A stretch of 64,000 nt of DNA from Lewinellaceae bacterium (GTDB taxonomy: Bacteria; Bacteroidota; Bacteroidia; Chitinophagales; Saprospiraceae), in contig JACJXX010000002.1 of assembly GCA_020636435.1 (NCBI GenBank), positions 3,534,001 through 3,598,000 on the forward strand. The letters run 5' to 3'. The notes beneath the pieces were generated by a model. That model worked only from the letters and a program-made list of their open reading frames with translations. It did no database searches and was not told the DNA's origin. This document shows, one piece after another, positions 1-8,732 of the stretch. Both the position numbers and the translations under genes were made by a program. Positions within the stretch are counted from its first letter, which is position 1. Every line of letters begins with the position of its first letter.

Positions 1-8
1 TAAGATCG

Positions 9-48
9 AAAAGTAAATTTTCACTATCTTTGGTGAAAATTTACTTTT
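9..48 (+). promoter_or_regulatory. Operator-like dyad around a -7 promoter element
   Basis: A perfect 16-bp inverted repeat (AAAAGTAAATTTTCAC at 9-24 and its complement at 33-48) encloses the 8-nt spacer TATCTTTG (25-32). That spacer matches the Bacteroidota -7 consensus TAnnTTTG exactly. The dyad ends 3 nt before the ATG at 52, so a transcript started about 7 nt beyond the element would have a very short leader. Inference: a dimeric regulator, possibly the downstream ATPase itself, binds here and blocks the promoter. Confidence 0.6.
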
Positions 49-51
49 TAA

Positions 52-1206
52 ATGATCGACAGGCACATTACTCCCGCCATAACTTCCCTGCTGGGCAAAT
101 ATCAGGCCTTAACCATTACCGGCCCCAGGCAAGGGGGAAAAACTACCTTGTTGAAGTCTTTATTCCCCGATTGGCCTTACATTTCTCTGGAAACTCCGGA
201 TCTTAGAGAAAAGGTACAGCTAAACCCAAGGGAGTTGTTCGTCAAGTCCGGCCATAAGATGGTCATTGACGAAGTACAGCGGGTGCCGGAGCTATTGTCC
301 TATATCCAAACCATCGTGGATGATGACCGGGAAGCCTGTTTCATTCTATCCGGCTCTCACAACCTGCTCATGCTGGAAAACATCAGCCAGTCACTGGCGG
401 GGCGGACTGCAATATTCTACCTGCTCCCCTTCTCTCTTTCCGAATTGGGCCGGGAAGGGCAAAAAGCTTATGAAGAATGGATCTTCAACGGTTTCTACCC
501 CCGGATCTACGACCGGGATATTCCACCCGGCCGTTTTTATCCGGATTATCTGGAAACTTATGTGCAGCGGGACGTCCGGCAGATAAAAAATATCGGCAAC
601 CTCAACCTTTTTCAACGCTTTTTAGGAATTTGCGCCGGATATATCGGCCAAACGGTGAATTACAGCAATATGGCGAACAGTATTGGCGTAAGCGTCAATA
701 CCGTGATAAACTGGTTGTCTGTCCTGGAAACCTCTTTCATTGTTTACCAGCTCAACCCTTATTACCGGAACTTTAACAAACGCATCACCAAAGCGACAAA
801 GTTATATTTCTATGATACTGGATTAGCTTGCTCCCTGCTGAGAATAAAATCCATAGAATCCCTGGATAATTACTTCCAAAAAGGGGCTCTTTTTGAGAAT
901 TTCATCATCAATGAGATTTGCAAGCACTATTTCAACCAAGGAGAACGGCCTCCCATTTACTACTGGCGCGACCACAAGGGCCACGAGATTGACTTGCTCA
1001 TCGACCAAGGCAGCCAAATGCTGCCCATTGAAATCAAGGCCGGGCGCACTTTCTCTTCCTCTTTTTTCAAAAACCTGAACTGGTGGCGCCAAATTGCTGA
1101 TATTCCAATCCGGAAAAGCATTGTCATCTACGGAGGAGATGATGACTGGGAATTGGAAAACGGCACACTAATGAGTTGGCGGCAACTGGATCAACTACCG
1201 GTTTGA
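52..1206 (+). CDS. AAA+ ATPase with DUF4143 domain
   Basis: Predicted cytosolic ATPase of 384 aa, the usual length of the family. The N-terminal AAA domain has a Walker A GPRQGGKTT (about residue 25) and a Walker B-like MVIDEVQR (about 70). The DUF4143 region follows, containing a helix-turn-helix-like segment around residues 205-235. The C-terminus has a PD-(D/E)xK-like GHEIDLLI...PIEIKAG (about 320-345). Members are common in Bacteroidota and archaea and their role is unresolved; some resemble archaeal ATPases or toxin-antitoxin-like switches. The start is the ATG directly behind the dyad at 9-48. It overlaps no other gene; the next gene begins 36 bp after its stop. Confidence 0.85.
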   Translation: MIDRHITPAITSLLGKYQALTITGPRQGGKTTLLKSLFPDWPYISLETPDLREKVQLNPRELFVKSGHKMVIDEVQRVPELLSYIQTIVDDDREACFILSGSHNLLMLENISQSLAGRTAIFYLLPFSLSELGREGQKAYEEWIFNGFYPRIYDRDIPPGRFYPDYLETYVQRDVRQIKNIGNLNLFQRFLGICAGYIGQTVNYSNMANSIGVSVNTVINWLSVLETSFIVYQLNPYYRNFNKRITKATKLYFYDTGLACSLLRIKSIESLDNYFQKGALFENFIINEICKHYFNQGERPPIYYWRDHKGHEIDLLIDQGSQMLPIEIKAGRTFSSSFFKNLNWWRQIADIPIRKSIVIYGGDDDWELENGTLMSWRQLDQLPV

Positions 1207-1241
1207 GAAAAATCCGTATTTTCGCACGAAAAATAAAACCA

Positions 1242-2474
1242 ATGCAAAGAATAGGAACGTTAATCATCGCGCTTTTTGGTTTCCTGACCCTGCTTCCCGC
1301 CCAGCAAATGACGGAAGACCCGCTGCTGGATCTCAGAGTAGACGTCGTTTACCTCTCCTCCGACCTGCTGGAAGGGCGGGAAACCGGCAAGGAAGGCGAA
1401 ACCATGGCGGCTCAGTACATTGCCCGCCGGTTCCAGGATCTGGGGCTGGCGCCCAAAGGCGCCGGCGGCAGCTGGTACCAGTCTTTCGATTTTAATTACA
1501 AGGCGCACCCGCACGCGGAAGAGGGAGAGGCGCGCACCGGCAAAAACGTGCTGGGCTACCTCGACAACGGGGCGGAACAGACGGTTATCATCGGCGCCCA
1601 CTACGACCACCTCGGCCATGGCATCATGGGCTCTCTCTATGCCGGCGACCCTGCCATCCACAACGGGGCGGACGACAACGCCAGCGGCGTGGCCGCCCTG
1701 CTGCGCATCGCGGAGGAACTGAAAAAGGGCCGCGCCAAAAACAACAACTACCTCTTCATGGGCTTCTCCGGCGAAGAAATGGGGCTGTTCGGCTCCAAGT
1801 ACTTCGCCAACAACCCCACCATCAACCTGGGAAAGGTGAATTATATGCTCAACATGGACATGGTGGGCCGCCTCAATGAAGAGAAAGTGCTGGCAGTGAA
1901 CGGCGCCGGCACCTCGCCGGCCTGGAAAGAAGCGATCGAAAACCTCTCCATCGGCGGCATACAGGCCAAAACCACGGATTCCGGCATCGGCCCGTCCGAC
2001 CATACTTCGTTCTACCTGAAAGACCTCCCGGTGCTGCACTTCTTTACCGGCCAGCATACCGATTACCACAAGCCTTCCGACGATGCGGAACTGGTGAACT
2101 ACAAGGGTTTGATGCTCGTCACAGATTACATCCTGGCGCTGATTGACGAGCTGGACGGCGCCGGCAAGCTTGCCTTTACCAAGACCAAGGATGAGGACGA
2201 AGGCAAAAGGGCCGCCGCCTTTAAGGTGACTCTGGGCGTGATGCCCGATTATGTCTACCAGGGCGAGGGCATGCGCATCGACGGCGTCACCGACGGCCGC
2301 CCCGCCGCCACCGCCGGGCTGGAAAACGGCGATGTCATCATCAAGATCGGCGATACGGAGGTGAAGGACATTTACGGCTACATGGAAGGGCTGAGCAAAT
2401 ACAAAGCCGGGGATAAGGCGATTGTAGTAGTGAAACGCGGGGAAGAGGTGATCGAGAAAGAAGTTGAATTTTAG
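1242..2474 (+). CDS. Secreted M28-family zinc aminopeptidase with C-terminal PDZ domain
   Basis: Predicted exported metallopeptidase of 410 aa. The start chosen (ATG 1242) places a signal peptide (MQRIGTLIIALFGFLTLLPA) at the N-terminus; a longer reading from 1176 would bury it. All M28 di-zinc ligands are visible in order: AHYDHLG, GADDNASG, SGEEMGLFGS, NMDMVGR and SDHTSFY. A PDZ domain spans about residues 325-410 (TAGLENGDVIIKIGD). The family removes N-terminal residues from peptides, here presumably in the periplasm or at the surface. polX starts 3 bp after the stop codon, so the two are probably co-transcribed. Confidence 0.9.
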   Translation: MQRIGTLIIALFGFLTLLPAQQMTEDPLLDLRVDVVYLSSDLLEGRETGKEGETMAAQYIARRFQDLGLAPKGAGGSWYQSFDFNYKAHPHAEEGEARTGKNVLGYLDNGAEQTVIIGAHYDHLGHGIMGSLYAGDPAIHNGADDNASGVAALLRIAEELKKGRAKNNNYLFMGFSGEEMGLFGSKYFANNPTINLGKVNYMLNMDMVGRLNEEKVLAVNGAGTSPAWKEAIENLSIGGIQAKTTDSGIGPSDHTSFYLKDLPVLHFFTGQHTDYHKPSDDAELVNYKGLMLVTDYILALIDELDGAGKLAFTKTKDEDEGKRAAAFKVTLGVMPDYVYQGEGMRIDGVTDGRPAATAGLENGDVIIKIGDTEVKDIYGYMEGLSKYKAGDKAIVVVKRGEEVIEKEVEF

Positions 2475-2477
2475 TAT

Positions 2478-4133
2478 ATGACCAATAAAGAGATCGCCAA
2501 AAGCTTCCAGTTGCTGGGCAACCTTATGGAGCTCCACGGGGAGAACCCCTTTAAAATCCGCTCCTACCAGAACGCCTACCGCACCCTGCGCTCCCTCGAC
2601 CAGCCACTGGCGGATATGGAGGAAGCCGAGATCGCCTCGATCAAAGGCGTGGGCAAGGCCATCAGCGGAAAAATCCGGGAGCTGGTGGAGAACGGAAAAA
2701 TGGAGGCGCTGGAAAAGTACAAAGCCAAAACCCCCGAAGGCATTCAGGAAATGCTCAACATCAAGGGGTTTGGCGCCAAAAAGATCATGGCGGTATGGCA
2801 GGGGCTGGGCGTGGAGTCGGCAGGCGAGCTGCTCTACGCCGTCAACGAGAACCGGCTGGTCGAGTTGAAAGGCTTTGGCAAGAAAACCCAGGATCAGTTG
2901 AAACAGCAACTGGAGTACTTCCAGCGGTCGAAGCACAAATTTCACTACGCCGCTTTGGAGGCGGAGGCCGAAGCGCTGGAGGCGGCTGTCCGGAAAGCCC
3001 TGCCAGAGGCACGGGTGAGCTTGTGCGGAGCCGTCCGCCGCCGCGCGAACGTAGTAGAGCGGATAGAACTGCTCATCGGCCGGGAGGGAACGCTGGAGGA
3101 ACTCTTCCGGCAGGGCCTGCTGCAGAGCCGGGAAGAAAAAGCCGGCGCCATCCATGCCCAAACCGCCAACGAATTGCCGGTGACAGTACACCACTGCTCC
3201 CCGCAGGAGTTCGGCTCCCAGCTCTTTCGGTTGACCGGCCATCCCGATTTTATCGAGGCTTTCGCCCAATCCAAACCGGGGCTGAGCGTCGAAGGGCTGG
3301 CGGAAGAAACCACTGTTTTCGAAAAAGCAGGCCTGCCCTTCATCGCTCCCGAACTGCGGGAGCAGGAATGGGCGCTCGAACTGGCAGCCAAAGGAACGCT
3401 GCCCCAGTTGATCGAAGACCAGGACATCAAAGGCGTCGTCCACGCCCACAGCACCTACAGCGACGGGGGGCACAGCCTGCGCGACATGGCCCTCTACGCC
3501 AAAGAACTGGGCTACGAATACCTGGGCATGACCGACCACTCCAAATCGGCCTTCTACGCCAACGGCCTGCAGCCGGAGCGCGTCTTCCAGCAAATGGAGG
3601 AGATCGACGATTTGAACCAGGAACTGGCGCCCTTCCGCATTTTTAAAGGCATCGAAAGCGACATCCTCAACGACGGCTCGCTGGATTACGAAGAAGATGT
3701 GCTCCAGGCCTTCGACTTCATCATCGCCTCCGTCCATTCCAACCTGCGCATGGACGAGGCCAAGGCCACCCAGCGGCTGATCACCGCCATTGAAAACCCC
3801 TACACCAGGATATTGGGCCATCCCACCGGCCGGCTGTTGCTTTCCCGCCAGGGCTACCCCATCGACCATAAAAAAGTGATCGACGCCTGCGCCGCCAACG
3901 GCGTGGCCATCGAGCTCAACGCCAGCCCCTACCGCCTCGACCTAGATTGGAGCTGGATACCTTATGCCCTGGAAAAAGGGGTATTCATCTCCGTCAACCC
4001 GGATGCGCACAGCAAGGAAGGGATACACGACATCCACTACGGAGTGCTTTCCGCCAGGAAAGGGGGCCTGACGACAGAGAGGTGTTTGAATGCGAAGGGG
4101 GTGGAGGGGTTTGGGGGATGGTTGAATGGTTGA
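2478..4133 (+). CDS. polX: PolX-like protein: helix-hairpin-helix, degenerate pol X core, intact PHP phosphoesterase
   Basis: 551 aa, the length of bacterial family X polymerases. Helix-hairpin-helix repeats lie in the N-terminal 150 residues (ASIKGVGKAISGKI, LNIKGFGAKKI). The PHP domain (about 315-551) keeps its metal ligands: HAHSTYSDG, MTDHS, FKGIESD, ASVHS, ILGHPTG and NPDAH. The polymerase palm does not: the conserved GSxRR...T.xDxD loop reads CGAVRRRANVVERIELLI (about 183-200), so the two catalytic aspartates align with R and E. Inference: polymerisation is lost or weak and the PHP 3'-5' exonuclease/phosphoesterase remains. It follows the peptidase by 3 bp. Its stop lies inside a tandem repeat. 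Confidence 0.88.
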   Translation: MTNKEIAKSFQLLGNLMELHGENPFKIRSYQNAYRTLRSLDQPLADMEEAEIASIKGVGKAISGKIRELVENGKMEALEKYKAKTPEGIQEMLNIKGFGAKKIMAVWQGLGVESAGELLYAVNENRLVELKGFGKKTQDQLKQQLEYFQRSKHKFHYAALEAEAEALEAAVRKALPEARVSLCGAVRRRANVVERIELLIGREGTLEELFRQGLLQSREEKAGAIHAQTANELPVTVHHCSPQEFGSQLFRLTGHPDFIEAFAQSKPGLSVEGLAEETTVFEKAGLPFIAPELREQEWALELAAKGTLPQLIEDQDIKGVVHAHSTYSDGGHSLRDMALYAKELGYEYLGMTDHSKSAFYANGLQPERVFQQMEEIDDLNQELAPFRIFKGIESDILNDGSLDYEEDVLQAFDFIIASVHSNLRMDEAKATQRLITAIENPYTRILGHPTGRLLLSRQGYPIDHKKVIDACAANGVAIELNASPYRLDLDWSWIPYALEKGVFISVNPDAHSKEGIHDIHYGVLSARKGGLTTERCLNAKGVEGFGGWLNG

Positions 4134-4210
4134 TTGGCTGGATGGCTGGATGGCTGGATGGTTGGATGGTTGGATGGTTGGATGGGTAAATGGCTGGGTG
4201 GCTGATTGGC
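4117..4210. repeat. Tandem repeat of a 4/8-mer (TGGATGGY-like)
   Basis: About 90 bp of GGATGGCT/GGATGGTT-type units running from the last codons of the PolX gene through its stop codon (4131-4133) into the intergenic space. No second complementary arm is obvious. It belongs to the class of 3'-end simple repeats seen at many genes in this window. Confidence 0.8.
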
Positions 4211-4294
4211 AATTTCCACCATTTTGCCTATCTTTTCGCCAGATTCTTGCAAAGCTAAAAAGCTTTTAATCCCCAAAACTGTGCCTGAACGACC

Positions 4295-5506
4295 ATGCAG
4301 CGATTCCATTTCTTTATAACTCTTATAGCTACACTGGCCCCAACCCTGGTGGCCGTTGCCGGGCCGGATTACCATAGCGTGGAAGCTATGCCCGGCGATG
4401 GCATCTATTCCATGCTTCGCCGCTACAGCCTGGACGAGCACTCCTGCAATTTCGACCAGTTCTACCGCCTGAACAGCCTGAAGAAGAACTCCCACCTCAT
4501 CGTTGGGAGGAAATACCAGCTTCCCATACTCATTTATTCCTTCAACGGCAAAACGATTCGTTCCAGCATTGGCATCAACGACTGGAACACGGCAGTGCGG
4601 ATACAGGAATACAACGAGCTGATGCTGGAGAGGAAGATGAGGGCCGAGTCTTTCAAAAAAGACCGCATCCTCTGGGTGCCTTATCACGAACTCAACTGCC
4701 CGGATACGGACCTCAGCATCCCTTCTCCGGTAGAGAACTCCCCGGAAGAAGAACGGCCCACGTCCAGCACTACGGCCGGCAACCGCAAATTCCCCATCTT
4801 CGGCCCTAAATATGCCTACACGCCCCTGCTGAGCAACAAACTCAAAGGCAAAGTCTTCTACATCGTCGGCGGCCACGGAGGCCCCGACCCGGGTGCTATG
4901 GGGCGGCGGGGGGACTACGTCCTTTGCGAAGACGAATATGCCTACGATGTAGCCCTTCGATTGTGCCGCAACCTGATCTCCCACGGCGCTACCGCCTATA
5001 TGATCACCCGGGACGACAACGACGGCATACGGGAAGGAAAGTTCCTGGAATGCGATTACGACGAAGTGCTTTGGGGAGGGGTCAAGATGATGCGCCAGCA
5101 GAAACCCCGGCTCTTCCAGCGCTCCGACATCATCAATGAACTCTACGAGCAAAACCGCCTGGCCGGCGTGGCCGAGCAAACGGCCATTATCATTCATGTG
5201 GACTCGCGGAGCAAGGGAGAACGGACCGATGTTTTTTTCTACCACCACTCCAGCAGCCCGTCCAGCCGAAGCATCGCCTTCGACCTGTTGCGCTCCCTGA
5301 AACACAAGTACAAACAATACCAGAAATCCAGGGAATACCGGGGCACGGTGACCGCCCGCGACCTGCACATGCTGCGGGAAACCAAACCCAACTCCGTCTA
5401 TATTGAATTGGCCAATATCCGCAATACCTTCGACCAGCAGCGGATCATCGTCGAAAACAACCGGCAACTCCTGGCCGACTGGCTGCTGGAGGGGCTTATG
5501 AAATGA
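4295..5506 (+). CDS. N-acetylmuramoyl-L-alanine amidase (Amidase_3) with LysM-like domain
   Basis: 403 aa with an N-terminal signal peptide (residues 1-22). A LysM-like peptidoglycan-binding segment follows (about 28-85, GDGIYSMLRRYSL...FYRLN...GRKYQLP). The catalytic Amidase_3 domain lies at about 185-403. Zinc-site candidates are GGHGGPDPGA (a variant of DPGHGGxDxGA), the glutamate in CEDEYAYDVA, the histidine in IIHVDSRS, and the glutamate in VYIELAN. The family cleaves the amide bond between MurNAc and the stem peptide in the periplasm, for cell separation or remodelling. It is convergent with the downstream fusion gene. Confidence 0.85.
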   Translation: MQRFHFFITLIATLAPTLVAVAGPDYHSVEAMPGDGIYSMLRRYSLDEHSCNFDQFYRLNSLKKNSHLIVGRKYQLPILIYSFNGKTIRSSIGINDWNTAVRIQEYNELMLERKMRAESFKKDRILWVPYHELNCPDTDLSIPSPVENSPEEERPTSSTTAGNRKFPIFGPKYAYTPLLSNKLKGKVFYIVGGHGGPDPGAMGRRGDYVLCEDEYAYDVALRLCRNLISHGATAYMITRDDNDGIREGKFLECDYDEVLWGGVKMMRQQKPRLFQRSDIINELYEQNRLAGVAEQTAIIIHVDSRSKGERTDVFFYHHSSSPSSRSIAFDLLRSLKHKYKQYQKSREYRGTVTARDLHMLRETKPNSVYIELANIRNTFDQQRIIVENNRQLLADWLLEGLMK

Positions 5507-5507
5507 G

Positions 5508-5569
5508 TGAAGGAGTGAAGGAGTGAAGGAGTGAATTTGGACACGCATCCAATCATTCCTTCATTCCCT
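5508..5569. repeat. GAGTGAAG tandem repeat with partly complementary arm, between convergent genes
   Basis: Four units of GAGTGAAG follow the amidase stop codon. A partly complementary arm (ATTCCTTCATTCCCTC) ends at the stop codon of the convergent gene. The two arms can fold into an imperfect hairpin and may serve as a bidirectional terminator. Inference only. Confidence 0.5.
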
Positions 5570-8458
5570 CTAAATAACCGGCATTTCCGGCACATACGTA
5601 TCCAACGCATCGTAGATGACCTGGTGAATGCGTTCGCGGACCCTTTTTTCAAAAATCTTTCGGTTGTTGACGTCCGGGTAAATTCGGTTGGAAAGGAAAA
5701 TGTAGGCAAGGCCCCGTTCGGGGTCCGCCCAGGCGCAGGTCCCGGTAAAGCCGGTATGGCCAAAGGTAGCTTCACTCACCTGTTCGGGAAACTTGTTCTT
5801 TTTGATGGATTCATCTGAGGGTTTATCGAAGCCCAGCCCGCGGTGGTTGCCATGGCGGGCGCTGGTGAAATACCGGATGGTTTCGGCTTCCAGGTATCGC
5901 TCTCCTCCGTACGTTCCTCCGTTGAGCAACATCTGGAAGATCACAGCCAGTTCTTCAGCTGTAGAAAACAGCCCGGCATTGCCTGCTACGCCGCCGAGCA
6001 GGGCCGCAGTTTCATCGTGTACATAGCCGTGTACCAGCTGGTGGCGCCAGCGGCGGTCAAACTGAGTGGGTACGATCGCACTGCTGTCCCAGCGCAAAAG
6101 GGGCCGGAACCCCGTATGCTGAAGCCCCAAAGGGCCGTAAAAATTGTTGGCCGCAAAAGAATCGAGCGGAACAGCAGCCTTTTCCTCTATTAATTGCTGC
6201 ATCAGGACGAAGTTGACGTCGCTGTACCGGTACCGGTTGCGGGGGCGCAGGCGGTGCACATCTTCCAGCACCTGATCGCGGTATTTGCGGCCGAAGTAAA
6301 AGGCATCCGCCACTTGTATGGGGAACGTATCGGAAGGATGGTTGCAAAAATAACGGCTGCAATCTGCGTTCTCCATATCCCGGTACAACAAATAGGGCAC
6401 GATCGGCATGTGAGGCTGCAGGCCCGATTGATGGGTCATCAGTTTTTTCACGGTCAGGTTGCGCAAGCGGGAGTCGCGGGGCATGGTCATCTGTTTGCGC
6501 AGCTTTCCGTTGATGCTGATGGCGCCTTCCTCGTACAATTTCATGGCAGCCAGGGCCGTAGTGGCCGCCTTGGTGAGGGAAGCGACGTCGTAGAGGTCGG
6601 TTTTTTCAGCCGGCCTGTCTTTGTTGTAGGTGTGATACCCCAATGCTTTGTCGTAGGCAACAGTGCCATCTTTAACCACGACGATCTGGCAGCCCGGAAA
6701 AGCGGCTTGGTCAATCGCTGTTTCGACAATAGCATCGATGCCTACCAGTTTCTCCGGGGCAATGCCGGCCTGTTCGGGCAAGCCGTAACGCAATCTCAGC
6801 TGCGGCAGGCTCGCTCCCTGCCCTTTGGCAAAGAAGCGGTTGAGGGTAAAGGGGAGTTTGCCGCTGGAAGGAATCCCTCCAAAAAGCGCCTGGGCGGCGA
6901 GCTCCTGCCAGCTTTCTCCATCTTCAAAGGCATGGACGACGGCGAGGCTGGTGTCCAGCAAAGCCAGGTTTTCCAGGTGCTGGAGATTTACCAGCGCAAC
7001 CGCCTGCCGGCGGGCAAGCGACAAAAGAACGGCTGCCTGAAGGCTGTCCATCTGAAAATTGTGCAACACCACGATGACGTCCTCGGCGCCATTCAGGTTG
7101 GCCAACTCTTGGCCTAGTTCGCTCCAGGTATGGCCATGCCAACTGGCAGAGGCAGCGTATTTACTAAAAGCTGCCTGAAAGCTGCCCGAATCTCCATCTC
7201 CGAGGTGAAAGGCCCTGAACTGCCGCCGGGCAAGGCGCCGGAAAGGCAGCAGGCTGTCTGGGTTGGAAGCTACTACAATTGATTCTTCCTGAAGCCGGCG
7301 CTGCCAGTAAGGCCACCGTTGGTCGCCGAAGTACCTCGCCAATTTTGTATCCGGCCCGGAAGGCAGCGGCTCGTTTTCATTCATGCCGGCAAACATAGAA
7401 GCGGGCAACATGCGGGCAGGATTTTCCGAAAACGGGGGCTCTGGTTCTGGCCGGGAGGCGGTATCCGGCCTTCTGGCCCAGCCTTTGGCAAGCAAGATGC
7501 GGCGCAGCCTGGCGTGAAGATCGGTTTCGCTCAACTCCCCGGACCGGTAGGCCGCCAGGAGGTAATTCATGACAAAGCCGGGATTGTTGTGGGTAACGAT
7601 GAGGTCTACCCCTGAATCCAGGATTTCATCCAACTGGTTGTCCGCCCGAAGATGGGCCAGGAGCAAGCCGTCGAATTGCAGGCGCCCGCGAAAAAAGCGG
7701 TGGACGGCATCGGGCCGCAATTCCGTCGATTCATAAATAGAAGGGTGTATCCAAAACCCGGAAAGGCCGGCCAGGGCCAGGTGGCGAAAATCATTCAAAA
7801 GGCTGTCCCGAAGGCTATCCTGCCCGGGCTGAAGCAACGGAATGGCAGCAAAACCATCGGCTATGCTGAGAATGTGGCGCTCGTTGAGCCAGTTGATATC
7901 CCTGGCATATTGCTGCAGATCGCCTTCATCCAGAGCGTAGCGTTGCTCTAATGGGCTCAGGTAGGGCGCCGGGGCCATATTGAGGCCCAGGGCTTCGGCC
8001 TGGCGCAGAAATAACTGATGCAATTGTTGCTTCATGCTGTCGGAAGGCAGGGCGAGCAGAGCGTCCATCACCGGCAGGGCTATAGCGTCAGAAAACTGGT
8101 TGTTGAACAAGGCGCCGCCAAGCGTGGTGGACAAAAGCGGGTAAGGCGCCTCCCTTCGCAGGCTATCCTGCAGGCTGATGAATTGTTCGAGCCTAAGGCC
8201 GCTCAGGGCCACCCCTCCTACCCTGCCGGTTCTCACCCACTGATGAAGCTCGGGTTCGGGGGCGCCGCTCCTGGCTACGATGATCAGTTGCCCGAGCTTC
8301 TGCTCCAGGCTCATATTCCCAATGATGGTTTCCACCTCTTCCGCCCCCTGTTGCAAATAGGGCGCCAGGCCTGGCAGCTCGGGCGGCGGTTCGCGCCGCT
8401 CCGGCAGGCAGGCAATGGCCAACAAGGTCAATAAACAAAAAATGATGAAGCCTCGCAT
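5570..8458 (-). CDS. Lipoprotein fusion: degenerate GH3 (NagZ-like) domain plus serine hydrolase (class C beta-lactamase fold)
   Basis: 962 aa. The N-terminus has a lipobox (LLAIAC, Cys17). Residues about 40-330 resemble the GH3 TIM barrel (NMSLEQKLGQLIIV, GRVGGVALSG). The catalytic motifs are lost: no KHFPGHG is present, and the nucleophile loop FDGLIVTD reads FDGLLLAH, putting His269 in place of Asp. About 385-560 corresponds to the second GH3 domain. Residues 575-945 form a serine hydrolase with SxxK at SLTK (Ser627, Lys630), YSDVN at Tyr745 and a C-terminal FGHTGFTG. GH3/serine-hydrolase fusions are known in Bacteroidota. Likely role: periplasmic cell-wall or peptide hydrolysis by the C-terminal half. 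The upstream DUF3267 gene on the same strand ends 274 bp before this start. Confidence 0.87.
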   Translation of the reverse strand: MRGFIIFCLLTLLAIACLPERREPPPELPGLAPYLQQGAEEVETIIGNMSLEQKLGQLIIVARSGAPEPELHQWVRTGRVGGVALSGLRLEQFISLQDSLRREAPYPLLSTTLGGALFNNQFSDAIALPVMDALLALPSDSMKQQLHQLFLRQAEALGLNMAPAPYLSPLEQRYALDEGDLQQYARDINWLNERHILSIADGFAAIPLLQPGQDSLRDSLLNDFRHLALAGLSGFWIHPSIYESTELRPDAVHRFFRGRLQFDGLLLAHLRADNQLDEILDSGVDLIVTHNNPGFVMNYLLAAYRSGELSETDLHARLRRILLAKGWARRPDTASRPEPEPPFSENPARMLPASMFAGMNENEPLPSGPDTKLARYFGDQRWPYWQRRLQEESIVVASNPDSLLPFRRLARRQFRAFHLGDGDSGSFQAAFSKYAASASWHGHTWSELGQELANLNGAEDVIVVLHNFQMDSLQAAVLLSLARRQAVALVNLQHLENLALLDTSLAVVHAFEDGESWQELAAQALFGGIPSSGKLPFTLNRFFAKGQGASLPQLRLRYGLPEQAGIAPEKLVGIDAIVETAIDQAAFPGCQIVVVKDGTVAYDKALGYHTYNKDRPAEKTDLYDVASLTKAATTALAAMKLYEEGAISINGKLRKQMTMPRDSRLRNLTVKKLMTHQSGLQPHMPIVPYLLYRDMENADCSRYFCNHPSDTFPIQVADAFYFGRKYRDQVLEDVHRLRPRNRYRYSDVNFVLMQQLIEEKAAVPLDSFAANNFYGPLGLQHTGFRPLLRWDSSAIVPTQFDRRWRHQLVHGYVHDETAALLGGVAGNAGLFSTAEELAVIFQMLLNGGTYGGERYLEAETIRYFTSARHGNHRGLGFDKPSDESIKKNKFPEQVSEATFGHTGFTGTCAWADPERGLAYIFLSNRIYPDVNNRKIFEKRVRERIHQVIYDALDTYVPEMPVI

Positions 8459-8732
8459 GGTCTCCCGGTTTTATCGCGCTCAAATGTTCTAAACACAGGC
8501 AACGCTACTCGCAAATGGTCAGGTGTCCGGAAAGCTCTTTGTAAAGGTATCTGTTAAAAAATACAGGCGGTGTAGAAGTGTTTTTTTGATCAAGCAGCAT
8601 AGCCCATGCCAAAGCATGGTTATCATATTTGTACTGGCGGCTGGAGCGTTTTGTTCCATTCCAAAGCAGAAATTTGCCGCAAATGTCTTCACTGGCGCCC
8701 ATTTTGGCATCCATCCTTCAAAACAGGGCGTG

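Noticed and set aside
1260..3869. An 869-codon minus-strand open frame opposite the M28 peptidase and PolX genes
   Set aside because: The plus-strand products have clear families and motifs; the minus frame has no recognisable domain and exists because of GC-rich third positions.
8459..8732. Two small minus-strand frames (8505-8714 and 8519-8809)
   Set aside because: No start context, one overlaps the DUF3267 gene, and neither sequence resembles a protein family.
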